A stretch of DNA of 64,000 bases from PUPG01 sp964463915 (GTDB lineage: Bacteria > Bacteroidota > Bacteroidia > Bacteroidales > UBA7960): NCBI GenBank assembly GCA_964463915.1, contig CAYXEH010000006.1, positions 1-64,000 of the forward strand, written 5' to 3'. The notes beneath the pieces were generated by a model that worked only from the letters and a program-made list of their open reading frames with translations, searched no databases and was not told the origin of the DNA. A program made the translations under genes and the position numbers. This document shows, in pieces, positions 1-9,620 of this stretch. Within the stretch, counting starts at the first letter, position 1. Every line of letters begins with the position of its first letter.

Positions 1-313
1 GGAATATCATGGCCAGGTGACGGCCGCGCACCGACTGCATGTCCCGATCTGCCAACTCAGGCAGGTTGACCATTCCTCTTTCAGGATGATCGAACAGGAT
101 CTCTCCGGACCTGATACGGGCAGTACTTCTACTTAGCAGTCGCATCACGGCAAGGGCAGTCACAGACTTGCCCGAACCGGATTCGCCTACCAATCCGAGC
201 ACCTCACCGGGAAATACTTCCAGGGAAACGCCTTCTATGGCAGGCACAATTTCATCCCCCGTATCAAATTCAACTGACAGGTTCCTGATTGACAATAAAG
301 GGTTTTTATCCAT
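1..313 (-). CDS. Peptide/nickel-type ABC transporter ATP-binding protein (5' part; continues beyond base 1)
   Basis: Reading the minus strand from the ATG at 313 gives about 104 residues that run off the left edge. The start MDKNPLLSIRNLSVEF and the Walker A motif GESGSGKS (residues 43-50) followed by a long insertion about leucine-rich helices and a conserved R-G-R-H-L-A-M-I-F stretch are typical of the DppD/OppD group, which powers uptake of oligopeptides or related solutes at the inner membrane. The signature and Walker B motifs lie outside the window, so the substrate cannot be told. It is divergent from the lipoprotein gene at 455. Confidence 0.85.
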   Translation of the reverse strand, partial: MDKNPLLSIRNLSVEFDTGDEIVPAIEGVSLEVFPGEVLGLVGESGSGKSVTALAVMRLLSRSTARIRSGEILFDHPERGMVNLPELADRDMQSVRGRHLAMIF

Positions 314-405
314 GACGAAACGGGAATGTACAGCAAACTTACAAAATCTAACTATCCGAAGATGAATATTCTTCCGGCAATACATGAAGCTATAAACAGA
401 AGCGT

Positions 406-413
406 TATATTTG
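406..413 (+). promoter_or_regulatory. Bacteroidota -7-like box (TATATTTG)
   Basis: A perfect TAnnTTTG lies 41 bases before the ATG at 455. No TTG was found at the usual distance upstream, so only the -7 half is supported. Confidence 0.4.
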
Positions 414-454
414 TAATCATTGAAAGATAATCACCCAAACAAACATCAATATTT

Positions 455-1045
455 ATGAAAAACTTGTCCTTATCATTGATTGTGGCCATATTTTTTCTGG
501 CATCCTCCTGCGGGCCCCGGCAGGAAACAACAGAAGAAACACCGGAGCCCCTTATGGAGGAATTGATTTCGGAAACCCATCAGGCTTTCTTCTCCAACCT
601 GGCCCGGTTATGTGGAAAATCGTTTGCCGGAGAACAGGTTTTCCGGAGCCATCATGCCTCAGGCTGGGGAGACACTGAAATGACAATGCATGTGGAAGTC
701 TGTGAAAGCGACCGTATCCTGATCCCCTTCCACATCGGTGAAGACCAGTCGCGGACCTGGATGTTCCTCATTGAAGACGGCAGGCTGCGATTCCGTCATG
801 ACCACCGCCACCCCGACGGCACCCCGGATGAGGAAACGCTATATGGAGGTTATGCCGACAATTCCGGCACAGCTTTTGTACAACACTTTCCGGCAGATCA
901 ATATACAGCTGAGTTGATTGACGGAGGGGAAGGAAACGTATGGACGGTAAGAATTGATGAAGCCTTCACCACATTTACCTACCTTTTGGAAAGAGACGGG
1001 GAGAAACGCCTTCAGGTGGATTTTGACCTGACAAACCCATTGTAA
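455..1045 (+). CDS. Putative lipoprotein of unknown function
   Basis: A 196 aa protein. A short hydrophobic signal is followed by the lipobox L-A-S-S-C, with Cys19 as the likely lipidated residue, so it should be anchored to a membrane facing the periplasm or outside. The rest is acidic and hydrophilic with three more cysteines' worth of context in its first third (around LARLCGKSF and HVEVCESDR). I do not recognise the family. It is followed after 7 bases by an alpha/beta hydrolase and then by queD, so the three may be co-transcribed, but the neighbours do not point to one function. Confidence 0.8.
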   Translation: MKNLSLSLIVAIFFLASSCGPRQETTEETPEPLMEELISETHQAFFSNLARLCGKSFAGEQVFRSHHASGWGDTEMTMHVEVCESDRILIPFHIGEDQSRTWMFLIEDGRLRFRHDHRHPDGTPDEETLYGGYADNSGTAFVQHFPADQYTAELIDGGEGNVWTVRIDEAFTTFTYLLERDGEKRLQVDFDLTNPL

Positions 1046-1052
1046 ATCAACC

Positions 1053-1937
1053 ATGAAGGATAATACAAAAAGCAACAAAGAAGAAGTTTACCTGAAAGCA
1101 AAAGAGCAACAGGAAAAGGAACAAAAAGCAGTCCTCCCCGATGGCAGGAGGTTGTTCTATAAAATATATCCCAACGCTCCTGATGCGCCCTGGGTAACAC
1201 TCATCCATGGTGTCGGTGGAAGTTCCATTATCTGGTTCAAGCAAATCCGTGAATTTTCGAAACATTTCAATGTGCTTGTGGTAGACCTCCGGGGGCATGG
1301 TCGTTCCCGTGATCTGTTTTCTGCATACATGGGCAAGGAATACACTTTTGAAGATATCAGCCTGGATGTATTACAGGTACTGGACCATCTGGGTATCAAA
1401 AAAAGTCATTTCATGGGGGTTTCGCTGGGAACCATTCTGATCCGCGTAATTGCTGAAATGGATCCTGAACGGGTTGAGTCAATGACCCTGGCCGGGGCCA
1501 TTACCCGGTTAAACATTCGTTCCCGCTTCCTGGTATGGGTGGCCAAAGTTTTTAAGCCGGTAATTCCTTTCATGTGGCTTTACCGACTGTTTGCCAGGAT
1601 TTTAATGCCAAGTAAACGTCACCGGGAAAGCCGTTACCTCTTCATTAAAGAAGCACAGAAGCTATATCGGCGCGAGATCAATCGCTGGTTCAAACTGCTG
1701 AAGGATGTCAACCCATTGCTGCAGTACCAGGTGGAGCAAAATCCAAAAATCCCCACCCTTTATCTGATGGGTGATGAAGACCACCTTTTTCTGCAACCGG
1801 TAAAGGAACTGGTCAAGGAAAATAAGATGGCCTCACTCATTACTATTGAAAATTCAGGGCATATCTGCAATGTAGACCAGCCCCATGTGTTTAACCGGCA
1901 CGCCATACAATTTCTGAAACAAACTTCTGCCGCATAG
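1053..1937 (+). CDS. Alpha/beta-fold hydrolase
   Basis: A 294 aa cytoplasmic protein with the alpha/beta hydrolase fold: oxyanion-hole H-G-V-G-G at 52-56, the D-L-R-G-H-G-R-S segment near 78-85, nucleophile elbow G-V-S-L-G (Ser124), an acid in G-D-E-D-H (Asp241 or Asp243) and catalytic His270 in S-G-H. A lysine/glutamate-rich N-terminal stretch of about 25 residues precedes the domain. The cap region (about 150-215) is rich in Arg and aromatic residues, which may contact a lipid or membrane. The substrate is not evident; esterase, lipase or C-C hydrolase are all possible. Starts 7 bases after the lipoprotein gene. Confidence 0.85.
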   Translation: MKDNTKSNKEEVYLKAKEQQEKEQKAVLPDGRRLFYKIYPNAPDAPWVTLIHGVGGSSIIWFKQIREFSKHFNVLVVDLRGHGRSRDLFSAYMGKEYTFEDISLDVLQVLDHLGIKKSHFMGVSLGTILIRVIAEMDPERVESMTLAGAITRLNIRSRFLVWVAKVFKPVIPFMWLYRLFARILMPSKRHRESRYLFIKEAQKLYRREINRWFKLLKDVNPLLQYQVEQNPKIPTLYLMGDEDHLFLQPVKELVKENKMASLITIENSGHICNVDQPHVFNRHAIQFLKQTSAA

Positions 1938-1951
1938 AAAGCCGCACAGCA

Positions 1952-2425
1952 ATGATTCACGCACCCACCATACGACTCACCAAAGAATTTCACTTTGAAG
2001 CGGCGCATGCCCTCTGGAATTACGACGGCCCCTGCCGGAACATCCACGGACACAGTTACCGTTTGTTTGTAACCATCAAAGGCAAACCTGTCAACGATGA
2101 GAAAAGCCCTAAACAGGGCATGCTGATGGATTTCTCGGCCCTTAAGAAGATTGTTCAAGAGTTAATCATCGAACCCTTCGATCACGCCCTGATGATCAAT
2201 GCAGACACCCCTCACCTGGATATGGCCAGAAACAGCGAACTTTACGGGAAGCTAACCCCCCTTCCCTACCAGCCAACCTGCGAGAACATGATCCGGGATT
2301 TTGCATCAAAGATCCGCAAGGCACTTCCCGCCGGAGTGCAGCTTCACTCACTGCGACTGCATGAAACGGCCACGGCTTATGCGGAATGGTATGCCGAGGA
2401 CAACCCGGATGATTCGGCAGAATGA
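1952..2425 (+). CDS. queD: 6-carboxytetrahydropterin synthase (QueD family)
   Basis: A 157 aa member of the QueD/PTPS family, which converts 7,8-dihydroneopterin triphosphate to 6-carboxy-5,6,7,8-tetrahydropterin in the route to queuosine and other 7-deazapurines. Seen: zinc ligands His19 (in F-E-A-A-H), His32 and His34 (in C-R-N-I-H-G-H), the catalytic Cys28 of that same motif, Asp77-His78, P-T-C-E-N at 108-112 and the pterin-binding Glu138 in L-H-E-T. Length is slightly above the usual 120-140. queC, queE and queF are not in the window. It follows the hydrolase by 14 bases. Confidence 0.93.
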   Translation: MIHAPTIRLTKEFHFEAAHALWNYDGPCRNIHGHSYRLFVTIKGKPVNDEKSPKQGMLMDFSALKKIVQELIIEPFDHALMINADTPHLDMARNSELYGKLTPLPYQPTCENMIRDFASKIRKALPAGVQLHSLRLHETATAYAEWYAEDNPDDSAE

Positions 2426-2436
2426 CCAGTCCCCGT

Positions 2437-4884
2437 TTACTGAAACAGGAAATTGTAACTGAGCCTGATACTGTAATTGTCGCTGAACCGCGGCCTGGCA
2501 TGAGGTCCGTAACGCATCATGAACTCCAGCCCGACGCTGGAAAAGCCTGAGCCCACAAGGTCCAGTATGGCGATACCGGATTCCAGAAACCCTTTATTCA
2601 TCGCCCGTACATCCACCTCCTTATGAGCCGCCGATCTGCCAATACTTCCGATGCCGGCATTGGTCTTCAACACGAACTGAGGGTTAAATGACCCGCCCCG
2701 ATAAAGCAGGTGACCGAAGTTATGATACCAGAAAACTGCCACATAACGATCCGAAACAAACTCATCCATCCGCATGGTAGAGAACGCCTCAGGCGTAGTA
2801 ATGGCAAAACGGCTGTAGGCCGCCGGGGCAATAAAATGTTTATCCAGGGGGGCCTCCCCTGAAAAATAACCAGCCCTGATCGTCCATTGCTGGGTCCCCA
2901 GCATGCGAACCTGGAAAGTCCGTTTAAACTTCGCTTCAATCCTCCAGTAATCATATTCCCCAAGTAAAACCCCTTTAATCCCCCGGCTTACATTCAATTT
3001 CCACACTGGTATGTTATCGCTGAACCGCATAATCTGTCGTGGGGTCAGAATAAACTGTTCTCCATAAGCCAGGCGTAGTTGAACACCGGCTTCAAAATAT
3101 CGTGATTTACCCTGCCAGTCATCATTGGGATCTGAAAGGGACTCAAAACGATAGTCGTCTGAATACCTGACCTCCTCCATGCCCAGAAAAGGTTTTACGG
3201 TCAAAAAATTGCGGGCCGCCAGGAACTGCACCCAGAACAAGTGCTTTTCATTCATGTCAAGGGTTTCCAGGTAATAGCTTCGTAAATCCTGTGGAGAAAA
3301 AAGCCCACCGGTTTGCAGAAAATTGCTACCTCCCCTCTCCTGCACGTCATAACTGTAGTCATAACCCAGCCGGAAGTCTCTTAACCGGTCAATCAGCACA
3401 TTTCCGCCTGCGCCATATTTGAGCCGCTGGTCGCGAAAACCGTAGGCAAGCTTTCCATTCAGCCGGATCTTTTGAGAAAAACGATTGTTGGTACTGGCCG
3501 AAAAACCGGGCCTGAAGCCCTCCGGGCTATTGTACCCCAGGAAATCCGCAAGCGGAAAATCCAGACTACCCCACCGCAGTGATCCGTTAAACAGTGTCTG
3601 CAAACGCTCAATTTGCCCGTCGAGATTCCGCTCACGTCCAATACTGTCCAGGTAATGGTAAGTATTGCTGTCGCGGGCCGAGAGGCTGTCACGGCGATAT
3701 GAATCCCAGAATGCTGTGTCATCGACATTGGTTCCATCCGAAAATTCCACGTGATAGGGAGAAAAATCACGACGGCCCAGGGGCGGATCAATGGTGATCT
3801 CAGACAAATAAGTACGCCCTTCCCCGATCACCCTGAAATCTTGCAGACCCTCAAGATTCAGCAATTCGAGATCAGTATTCAGTTGAACGGGAAACCACTG
3901 CCTGCCGTCAACCAGGGCATAATTCTGCTGAATTCTGATCCTGGTATTGCTTTGCTGACCCGCTGGGGCAGCAATTACCGACTTCAGTGCCCAACCACGG
4001 CTGCTTATGTTCATCACTCCTTCCAGGCCGTTGAAGTTACGTTCCCGTTCAGGCCGGTAGGAAATGACATATACCGTATCAGTATCAGAATAAACGGAGT
4101 CTTCCAGGTTAAAGAAATAGCGGGTAATACTGCCCGGGGCCAAAGGACTCAGGTAATGGTTGTCGGTGATGTGAATATAATCGTCGTAAAATGAAAAGGA
4201 TTGCATCTGTGATACCAGTATGGCAAACAACGGTTGTTCCATCCCTGAAATACGCGATGCCAGAATGGTTTCATTGCTACGGTCGGGGTAGCGAAATTTT
4301 CGTTCTGTTATGGTTTCCATCAGAAAGAAATGACGCTCCTCCAGGTAGCTTGAGATCCGGCTACCCGCCGAATCCATTGCGGCAGGCCCCGGCCTTTGAT
4401 CCTGATCAAAGGCCCCGGTGAATACAAATTTATTGTACGACTTATAGGTAAAAGAACTGGTGTTTTCCGGATTGTTCCGTTCACGACGGGCCATTACCTT
4501 TTCAATAATCCGATGTGCAGGATTTTCCCCGGGAGACACAACCACTTCACGAAGTTCAACCGCTTTCCGGCGCAGCAGAATTTCATGAGGCCCGACACCG
4601 GCATCCGCCGGATGATAAACTTTGTCCTCATATCCTACATGACTGAACTGCAAACGGGCAGACGGCTCCGGCAACGACAATTCAAAAAAGCCGTCTATGT
4701 CAGTCATCCCGCCATGGCGGCTGTCATTGATCACAATGTGAACAAATGCGAGCGGCTCCCCGGTATCTGCATCCCTAACACGGCCTTTAATCATCACTTC
4801 CGGTTCCTCCGGGGCAAATAACAGGACAGGAGACACCAGGAGTGCTCCCAACAACAAGACCGAAAAGAAAGAGAAGATGCGCAT
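2437..4884 (-). CDS. DUF5686 family outer-membrane protein with carboxypeptidase-like regulatory domain
   Basis: An 815 aa protein with an N-terminal signal (about 1-25). Residues about 31-110 form a CarboxypepD_reg-like beta sandwich (I-K-G-R-V-R-D-A-D-T-G-E-P-L), as in TonB-dependent receptors. Residues about 115 onward match the DUF5686 pattern (E-V-V-V-S-P-G-E-N-P-A, then Y-K-S-Y-N-K), and the C-terminal 400 residues alternate hydrophobic/aromatic positions and end in a Phe after S-Y-N-F-L-F-Q, as expected of an outer-membrane barrel. Function of the family is not established to my knowledge. It is convergent with queD and divergent from gldE; a TAAATTTG box lies only about 5 bases before its ATG. 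Confidence 0.85.
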   Translation of the reverse strand: MRIFSFFSVLLLGALLVSPVLLFAPEEPEVMIKGRVRDADTGEPLAFVHIVINDSRHGGMTDIDGFFELSLPEPSARLQFSHVGYEDKVYHPADAGVGPHEILLRRKAVELREVVVSPGENPAHRIIEKVMARRERNNPENTSSFTYKSYNKFVFTGAFDQDQRPGPAAMDSAGSRISSYLEERHFFLMETITERKFRYPDRSNETILASRISGMEQPLFAILVSQMQSFSFYDDYIHITDNHYLSPLAPGSITRYFFNLEDSVYSDTDTVYVISYRPERERNFNGLEGVMNISSRGWALKSVIAAPAGQQSNTRIRIQQNYALVDGRQWFPVQLNTDLELLNLEGLQDFRVIGEGRTYLSEITIDPPLGRRDFSPYHVEFSDGTNVDDTAFWDSYRRDSLSARDSNTYHYLDSIGRERNLDGQIERLQTLFNGSLRWGSLDFPLADFLGYNSPEGFRPGFSASTNNRFSQKIRLNGKLAYGFRDQRLKYGAGGNVLIDRLRDFRLGYDYSYDVQERGGSNFLQTGGLFSPQDLRSYYLETLDMNEKHLFWVQFLAARNFLTVKPFLGMEEVRYSDDYRFESLSDPNDDWQGKSRYFEAGVQLRLAYGEQFILTPRQIMRFSDNIPVWKLNVSRGIKGVLLGEYDYWRIEAKFKRTFQVRMLGTQQWTIRAGYFSGEAPLDKHFIAPAAYSRFAITTPEAFSTMRMDEFVSDRYVAVFWYHNFGHLLYRGGSFNPQFVLKTNAGIGSIGRSAAHKEVDVRAMNKGFLESGIAILDLVGSGFSSVGLEFMMRYGPHARPRFSDNYSIRLSYNFLFQ

Positions 4885-4946
4885 CCATCAAATTTAACAA
4901 ATTGTCCGAAAAACGGCTTTCATTTATTTTTTGAGCAAAAATGTAT

Positions 4947-4954
4947 TAATTTTG
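4947..4954 (+). promoter_or_regulatory. Bacteroidota -7-like box (TAATTTTG) before gldE
   Basis: A perfect TAnnTTTG ends 26 bases before the TTG start of gldE. A TTTG sits 13 bases further upstream, closer than the usual 19-20, so the -33 partner is doubtful. Confidence 0.4.
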
Positions 4955-4980
4955 TAAAAATCAAAAGAATATAAACAACC

Positions 4981-6315
4981 TTGGAAGCGTCACCCGAAAC
5001 TTTTTCACTCCCGGAAACCCCTCTGCCAGCGCTTACCGATCTGCTCTCCGTTGATATTTTTTTAGGACTTGGAGCCATGCTGGTTCTGCTTTTTTTCTCA
5101 GCCATGGTCTCGGGTTCAGAAATCTCTTTTTTTTCCCTGACTCATTCTCAGATTGACCAGCTCAGGCAAGGAAAAAAACCGCTCAACAGGAAGATCCTGG
5201 CCCTGATGGAACGGCCCAATCGACTGATGGCCACCATCCTGATCACCAACAATGTGATAAACATTACAGTCATTGTCCTCTCCACCATTGTGTTTCGTCC
5301 GTTATACCAACTGGAACTTCATCCTGTCCTTGCATTTCTGATACAGGTGGCAGTGGTCACTTTCCTGATCCTGTTTTTTGCAGAAGTTCTGCCAAAAGTG
5401 TATGCATCGAAAAACCCGCTGAGGTTTTCCTCCATTATGGCGTCCCCTCTGCTTATCTTGCGTAAATTATTTCATCCGCTGAGTACCTTGCTGGTCAAAA
5501 CAACACACATCATTGACAAACGGATGGAGAAAAAAAGGCCCAACCTGAGCATGCACGAGTTATCACACGCTTTGGAAATCACCACAGATAATACCACCAC
5601 CGAGGAAGACAAAAAGCTGCTCAGGGAGATTGTGCGTTTTGGAAATACTTTTGTCAGAGAGATCATGAAGTCACGGGTGGATGTGGTGGCTGTTGAATAC
5701 ACCACACCCTTTCGTCAACTGATTGAAATCATTCAGGATGCCGGCTATAGCCGTATCCCGGTGTATCGGGACAATTTTGATAACGTAGAAGGCGTGCTCT
5801 ACATCAAAGATCTTTTGCCCCACCTGGAAAAGGAAAATGATTTCGAATGGCAAAAACTCTTGCGCAAAGGTTTTTTTGTTCCTGAAAGCAAAAGGATCAA
5901 CGATCTGCTAAAAGAATTCCAGGAGAAGAAAATCCATCTGGCCATCGTGGTGGATGAGTATGGAGGCACATCCGGGCTGGTTACCCTGGAAGACATTTTG
6001 GAAGAGATCGTCGGAGAGATCAATGACGAATTTGATATTGAAGAAGCCGTTTACTCCAAGGTGGATAGCAATACCTACGTGTTTGAGGGAAAAACCCTGC
6101 TGAAGGATTTCTGCAAGATCACCGGTGTGGATGATACAATTTTCGATGAGGTAAAAGGAGAATCTGACACCCTGGCGGGACTGATTCTGGAAATCAAACA
6201 GGAAATCCCTTTCAAAGGGGCAAAGATCAGATACGGCCGCTTTGAATTTGAAGTGGAAGGAGTCGATAAACGACGTATCAAACAATTAAAAGTAAAAATC
6301 AAGGAACCACAATGA
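4981..6315 (+). CDS. gldE: Gliding motility-associated protein GldE (CNNM/CBS/CorC-HlyC domains)
   Basis: A 444 aa inner-membrane protein. An N-terminal CNNM-type transmembrane domain (hydrophobic segments about 25-45, 84-105, 115-135, with F-F-A-E-V-L-P-K near 132-139) is followed by paired CBS domains (about 215-335, including V-D-E-Y-G-G-T-S-G-L-V-T) and a CorC/HlyC domain to the end. GldE is named as a gliding/type IX secretion-associated factor in Flavobacterium; its placement directly before gldD supports the name over a generic hemolysin. The start must be TTG at 4981: an in-frame TAA lies just upstream and the next ATG (5077) would fall inside the first membrane helix. The stop overlaps gldD by 4 bases. 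Confidence 0.9.
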   Translation: MEASPETFSLPETPLPALTDLLSVDIFLGLGAMLVLLFFSAMVSGSEISFFSLTHSQIDQLRQGKKPLNRKILALMERPNRLMATILITNNVINITVIVLSTIVFRPLYQLELHPVLAFLIQVAVVTFLILFFAEVLPKVYASKNPLRFSSIMASPLLILRKLFHPLSTLLVKTTHIIDKRMEKKRPNLSMHELSHALEITTDNTTTEEDKKLLREIVRFGNTFVREIMKSRVDVVAVEYTTPFRQLIEIIQDAGYSRIPVYRDNFDNVEGVLYIKDLLPHLEKENDFEWQKLLRKGFFVPESKRINDLLKEFQEKKIHLAIVVDEYGGTSGLVTLEDILEEIVGEINDEFDIEEAVYSKVDSNTYVFEGKTLLKDFCKITGVDDTIFDEVKGESDTLAGLILEIKQEIPFKGAKIRYGRFEFEVEGVDKRRIKQLKVKIKEPQ

Positions 6316-6893
6316 CCAGGTTTATCCGGACCACTGTTTTTCTTCCGATCATCTTAATGCTTTTGTCTTTGTCCTGTCAGCGTGGCGAGTCACCGAAACC
6401 CCGGGCTTACTTCCGCATTGCAATGCCGGAGAAATCTTACCAGGATTTTGACACTGTATACCCTTACCGGTTCGAATATCCCGAATACGCAACCTTTAAG
6501 CCCGACAACAGAGAACCTTACTGGGGAGACATCGTGTTCCCCGAATTCAACGGAAGAATACACCTGAGCTACAAACCGGTGAACAACCCCGATGACCTGG
6601 CGGGTTATTTTGAGGACGCCAGGACATTCGTACACCGTCATATTCCCAAGGCCACATCCATACGTGATGAAATGTTTGTTCACGAAGATCAAAATGTGTA
6701 CGGAATGCTTTTCCATATCAAAGGCCGGGAGGCTGCCTCAGCCCTGCAGTTTTTTGCCACTGACAGCACGGATCATTTTATCAGGGGGGCGCTCTATTTT
6801 GACGCAACCCCGAACAATGACTCCCTGTCGCCGGTGATCAGCTTCATTGAAGAAGACATCCGCCACCTCATTGAAACAATGTCTTGGGAGTGA
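6312..6893 (+). CDS. gldD: Gliding motility lipoprotein GldD
   Basis: A 193 aa lipoprotein with signal and Cys22 in L-S-L-S-C. The mature start P-K-P-R-A-Y-F-R-I followed by M-P-E-K-S-Y and P-Y-R-F-E-Y-P is the recognisable GldD signature. GldD is required for gliding and type IX secretion in Flavobacterium johnsoniae, although many non-gliding Bacteroidota carry it. Its ATG overlaps the gldE stop (ATGA), which indicates translational coupling. It is convergent with pyk, with only 6 bases between the stops. Confidence 0.92.
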   Translation: MTRFIRTTVFLPIILMLLSLSCQRGESPKPRAYFRIAMPEKSYQDFDTVYPYRFEYPEYATFKPDNREPYWGDIVFPEFNGRIHLSYKPVNNPDDLAGYFEDARTFVHRHIPKATSIRDEMFVHEDQNVYGMLFHIKGREAASALQFFATDSTDHFIRGALYFDATPNNDSLSPVISFIEEDIRHLIETMSWE

Positions 6894-6899
6894 TTTCCC

Positions 6900-8333
6900 T
6901 CAGGATTTGTGATTGGTCAGCATATTGCTGGCTGTACTGATCTCCACGAAAGACGGACCCGCCTTTTTTCCGAAGTTCCCGGCCAGCACCGCCACCAGAT
7001 CTTCATGCCCGATCTCTTTCTTATCGATCAGACGCGACAATGTCACCTTGATAAACTCTTTTTTGGAAATTTCCACATCCATGTAATCGGCAAGAACACC
7101 ATAGTTCAGCGCCAGTTCCCGCATTACCCTTTCCACATAGCACTGGGCATATATGGGGGTACGCCCGCGAAACGCCGACAAATAACGGGCTGTTTTACCG
7201 GTATCCGTATCTGTGATAACTGCCCGGGTATTGAGTTGCTGTACGGATCGAACTACTGTTTTGGAAAGAAAGACCGACACCTGGTTGTCATGAGGCATCA
7301 CCTCACTATCAGGGGAAAAAGACCTGCTGTTTTCTGCTTCTCTCAGACTATTGGTCATCATTTGTACCGACTCAAGCGGATATTTTCCGTAGGCGGTTTC
7401 CCCACTGAGCATTACCGCGTCGGTACCTGAGAACACGGCCGTGGCAATGTCACTTACCTCCGCGCGGGTAGGCCTCGGATTGTCAATCATGGTGTGCAGC
7501 ATCTGTGTAGCCACGATCACCAATTTCTTTTGCCGGATGCATTTCTGGATCAGGTTGTGCTGTATTCCCGGAATGCGTTCGGCAGGCACTTCAATGGCCA
7601 GGTCTCCGCGAGCGATCATGATCCCGTGAACATGATCAAGGATCTCGTCAATATTGTCAACTCCTTGCTGATTCTCGATCTTTGCTATGATCTTAACCTG
7701 GCTGTTACCGGCGTCCAGTATTTCCTGGATGGTCATTACATCCTCCTTGCTCCGGACAAAAGAATGGGCAATGAATGCAACGTCATTGGAAATGGCAAAA
7801 TCTATATACTTCCGGTCTTTGTCACTCAATGTGGGCAAATCAATGTTACTGCCCGGCAAATTCACACTTTTTCTGGCCTTGATCACCCCGCTGTTCTCTA
7901 CCCGGCATAAGAGGTGACCGGAATGTTTCTCCTGAACAGTCAGGGCCACATCCCCGTCATCGATCATGATCTGCCGGCCCGTATCCAATTGCTTTACAAA
8001 TCCAGGATAATTCACCCGAATACATTCAGGATCCGAATTTCTGCTACTGTCTCCTGCCATCCGGATCAGCTCCCCGGCCTTAACTTCAATATCTTTGTCA
8101 CTGGAATTGGTACGTATTTCAGGCCCCTTGGTATCCACCATAACGGGGATTTTTGAAGAGACCTTACGGACATTCTCCATAATACGCAGGCTTTGATCCG
8201 GATTTTGATGCGCGGTATTAATTCTAACCACGTCCATTCCGGATCGATGCAATGAGGATAAAAATTCCGGCTCACAGTGGCGGTCAGATATGGTCGCCAC
8301 AATCTTTGTCAGTTTTTGCATGACAGCAGGCAT
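6900..8333 (-). CDS. pyk: Pyruvate kinase
   Basis: A 477 aa glycolytic enzyme (phosphoenolpyruvate + ADP to pyruvate + ATP). Seen: start region L-T-K-I-V-A-T-I-S, the substrate-binding D-T-K-G-P-E-I-R, a B-domain insert, the active-site run K-I-E-N-Q-Q-G-V and then M-I-A-R-G-D-L-A, and the C-terminal allosteric domain. The S of T-I-S replaces the common T-I-G-P. The true start may be Met5 (8321). It is the last gene of a closely packed minus-strand run and lies 27 bases after the MacB-like permease gene. Confidence 0.96.
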   Translation of the reverse strand: MPAVMQKLTKIVATISDRHCEPEFLSSLHRSGMDVVRINTAHQNPDQSLRIMENVRKVSSKIPVMVDTKGPEIRTNSSDKDIEVKAGELIRMAGDSSRNSDPECIRVNYPGFVKQLDTGRQIMIDDGDVALTVQEKHSGHLLCRVENSGVIKARKSVNLPGSNIDLPTLSDKDRKYIDFAISNDVAFIAHSFVRSKEDVMTIQEILDAGNSQVKIIAKIENQQGVDNIDEILDHVHGIMIARGDLAIEVPAERIPGIQHNLIQKCIRQKKLVIVATQMLHTMIDNPRPTRAEVSDIATAVFSGTDAVMLSGETAYGKYPLESVQMMTNSLREAENSRSFSPDSEVMPHDNQVSVFLSKTVVRSVQQLNTRAVITDTDTGKTARYLSAFRGRTPIYAQCYVERVMRELALNYGVLADYMDVEISKKEFIKVTLSRLIDKKEIGHEDLVAVLAGNFGKKAGPSFVEISTASNMLTNHKS

Positions 8334-8360
8334 TTATGGTTATACAATAAACACGTAGGT

Positions 8361-9611
8361 TTACTCATAGCGTAGTGATTCAATCGGGTCAAGGCTGGCA
8401 GCTTTCGCAGCGGGGTAGTACCCGGCAACCAGACCTACGCCAAAACATAACAAGACCCCGGACAAGACCCATATCCAGGGAATGATAAACGGGCTTCCCA
8501 CAATGACAGATATTCCGTTACCTGCAAGAATCCCGAGAAGAATCCCCACTACCCCGCCAATCTGGCAAATTAAGATGGCCTCAGAAAGGAACTGCTGCCT
8601 GATCACGGTTCTGCTTGCCCCCAATGCCTTACGAATGCCGATTTCCTGGGTTCTTTCGGTCACTGATACGAGCATAATATTCATCAGACCGATCGCCGCC
8701 CCGGCCAGGGTGATCATCCCTATAATAGTGGCAGCCAGCGTCACAAAACTGATATTTTCAATCAGTGCCTGGGCAATATTGTCACTTTTATTGATATCGA
8801 AACTGTCGGGCTCACCAAAACGGACTCCCCGGATAACCCTGAACAAACCAATAGCCTCATCAATGGCCTCATCAAGCACCTCAATGTCATAGGTACTCAC
8901 ATTGATGGTATAATTCATATTGGGTTGTGAGAAATGCTGCCTGACCGTCATATATGGCATCACGGTATTCAGGTCTCCCGAAAACCCGAATCCTGTCCCC
9001 TGTTGTTCCAGTATGCCGATTACCTGGTAGGGCATATTGGCTATGGAGACAGAAGCCCCCAGAGGATCAGCGTCTCCCGGAAACAGCGTATTTGCCACAT
9101 CATGTCCGAGTAAAACCACATTTGCACCATACTGCAGTTCAGTAGGTGAGAAATTACGCCCTTTTGCCAGTTCAGCACCTGAAGTGACCAGGTAATTGTC
9201 ATCACTGCCAATCACCTGTATGTTCGGGTTGGTTTCTTCCGATCGATAGCGGGCAGTAGCAGAACCTGTACCTGTCACGCGCAGGGAAACCCAGGCAGGA
9301 AATTCAAATTCCTGTTTAAAGGCAATCGCCTCGTTATAGTTGATCCGCGGATATACCTGCCCGGCTCCGCCTCCCATCTGCACCTGCATGCTTCTGTTCT
9401 GGATGGAAAAGCTGTTGGCTCCCAGCCGCGCAAAGTTGTCTGTAATGGAGAGTTGTATGGAATCAATGGCAGTCAGGATTCCAACCAAAGCCATGATTCC
9501 TATGGCAATAATCAATACTGTCAGCAGGGCACGCAACAGGTGTGCCCGGATAGACTCAAGGGCTACCCGAATATTTTCAATAATTACTATGGTAAGTTGT
9601 CGCATTGCCAA
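8361..9611 (-). CDS. MacB-type ABC transporter permease (FtsX family)
   Basis: A 416 aa membrane protein: one N-terminal transmembrane helix (about 25-48), a large periplasmic MacB_PCD domain (about 50-285) and three C-terminal helices with the FtsX motif (G-L-M-N-I-M-L-V-S-V-T-E-R-T-Q-E-I-G-I-R-K-A region near 310-335). Such proteins use mechanotransmission to move lipoproteins, peptides or antibiotics. No ATPase gene is adjacent, so its partner is elsewhere or shared. It starts 9 bases after upp. Confidence 0.92.
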   Translation of the reverse strand: MAMRQLTIVIIENIRVALESIRAHLLRALLTVLIIAIGIMALVGILTAIDSIQLSITDNFARLGANSFSIQNRSMQVQMGGGAGQVYPRINYNEAIAFKQEFEFPAWVSLRVTGTGSATARYRSEETNPNIQVIGSDDNYLVTSGAELAKGRNFSPTELQYGANVVLLGHDVANTLFPGDADPLGASVSIANMPYQVIGILEQQGTGFGFSGDLNTVMPYMTVRQHFSQPNMNYTINVSTYDIEVLDEAIDEAIGLFRVIRGVRFGEPDSFDINKSDNIAQALIENISFVTLAATIIGMITLAGAAIGLMNIMLVSVTERTQEIGIRKALGASRTVIRQQFLSEAILICQIGGVVGILLGILAGNGISVIVGSPFIIPWIWVLSGVLLCFGVGLVAGYYPAAKAASLDPIESLRYE

Positions 9612-9620
9612 TGTGCTTAA

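Noticed and set aside
5472..6302. Several minus-strand frames opposite gldE
   Set aside because: gldE has clear domains and motif spacing; the antisense frames have no recognisable content.
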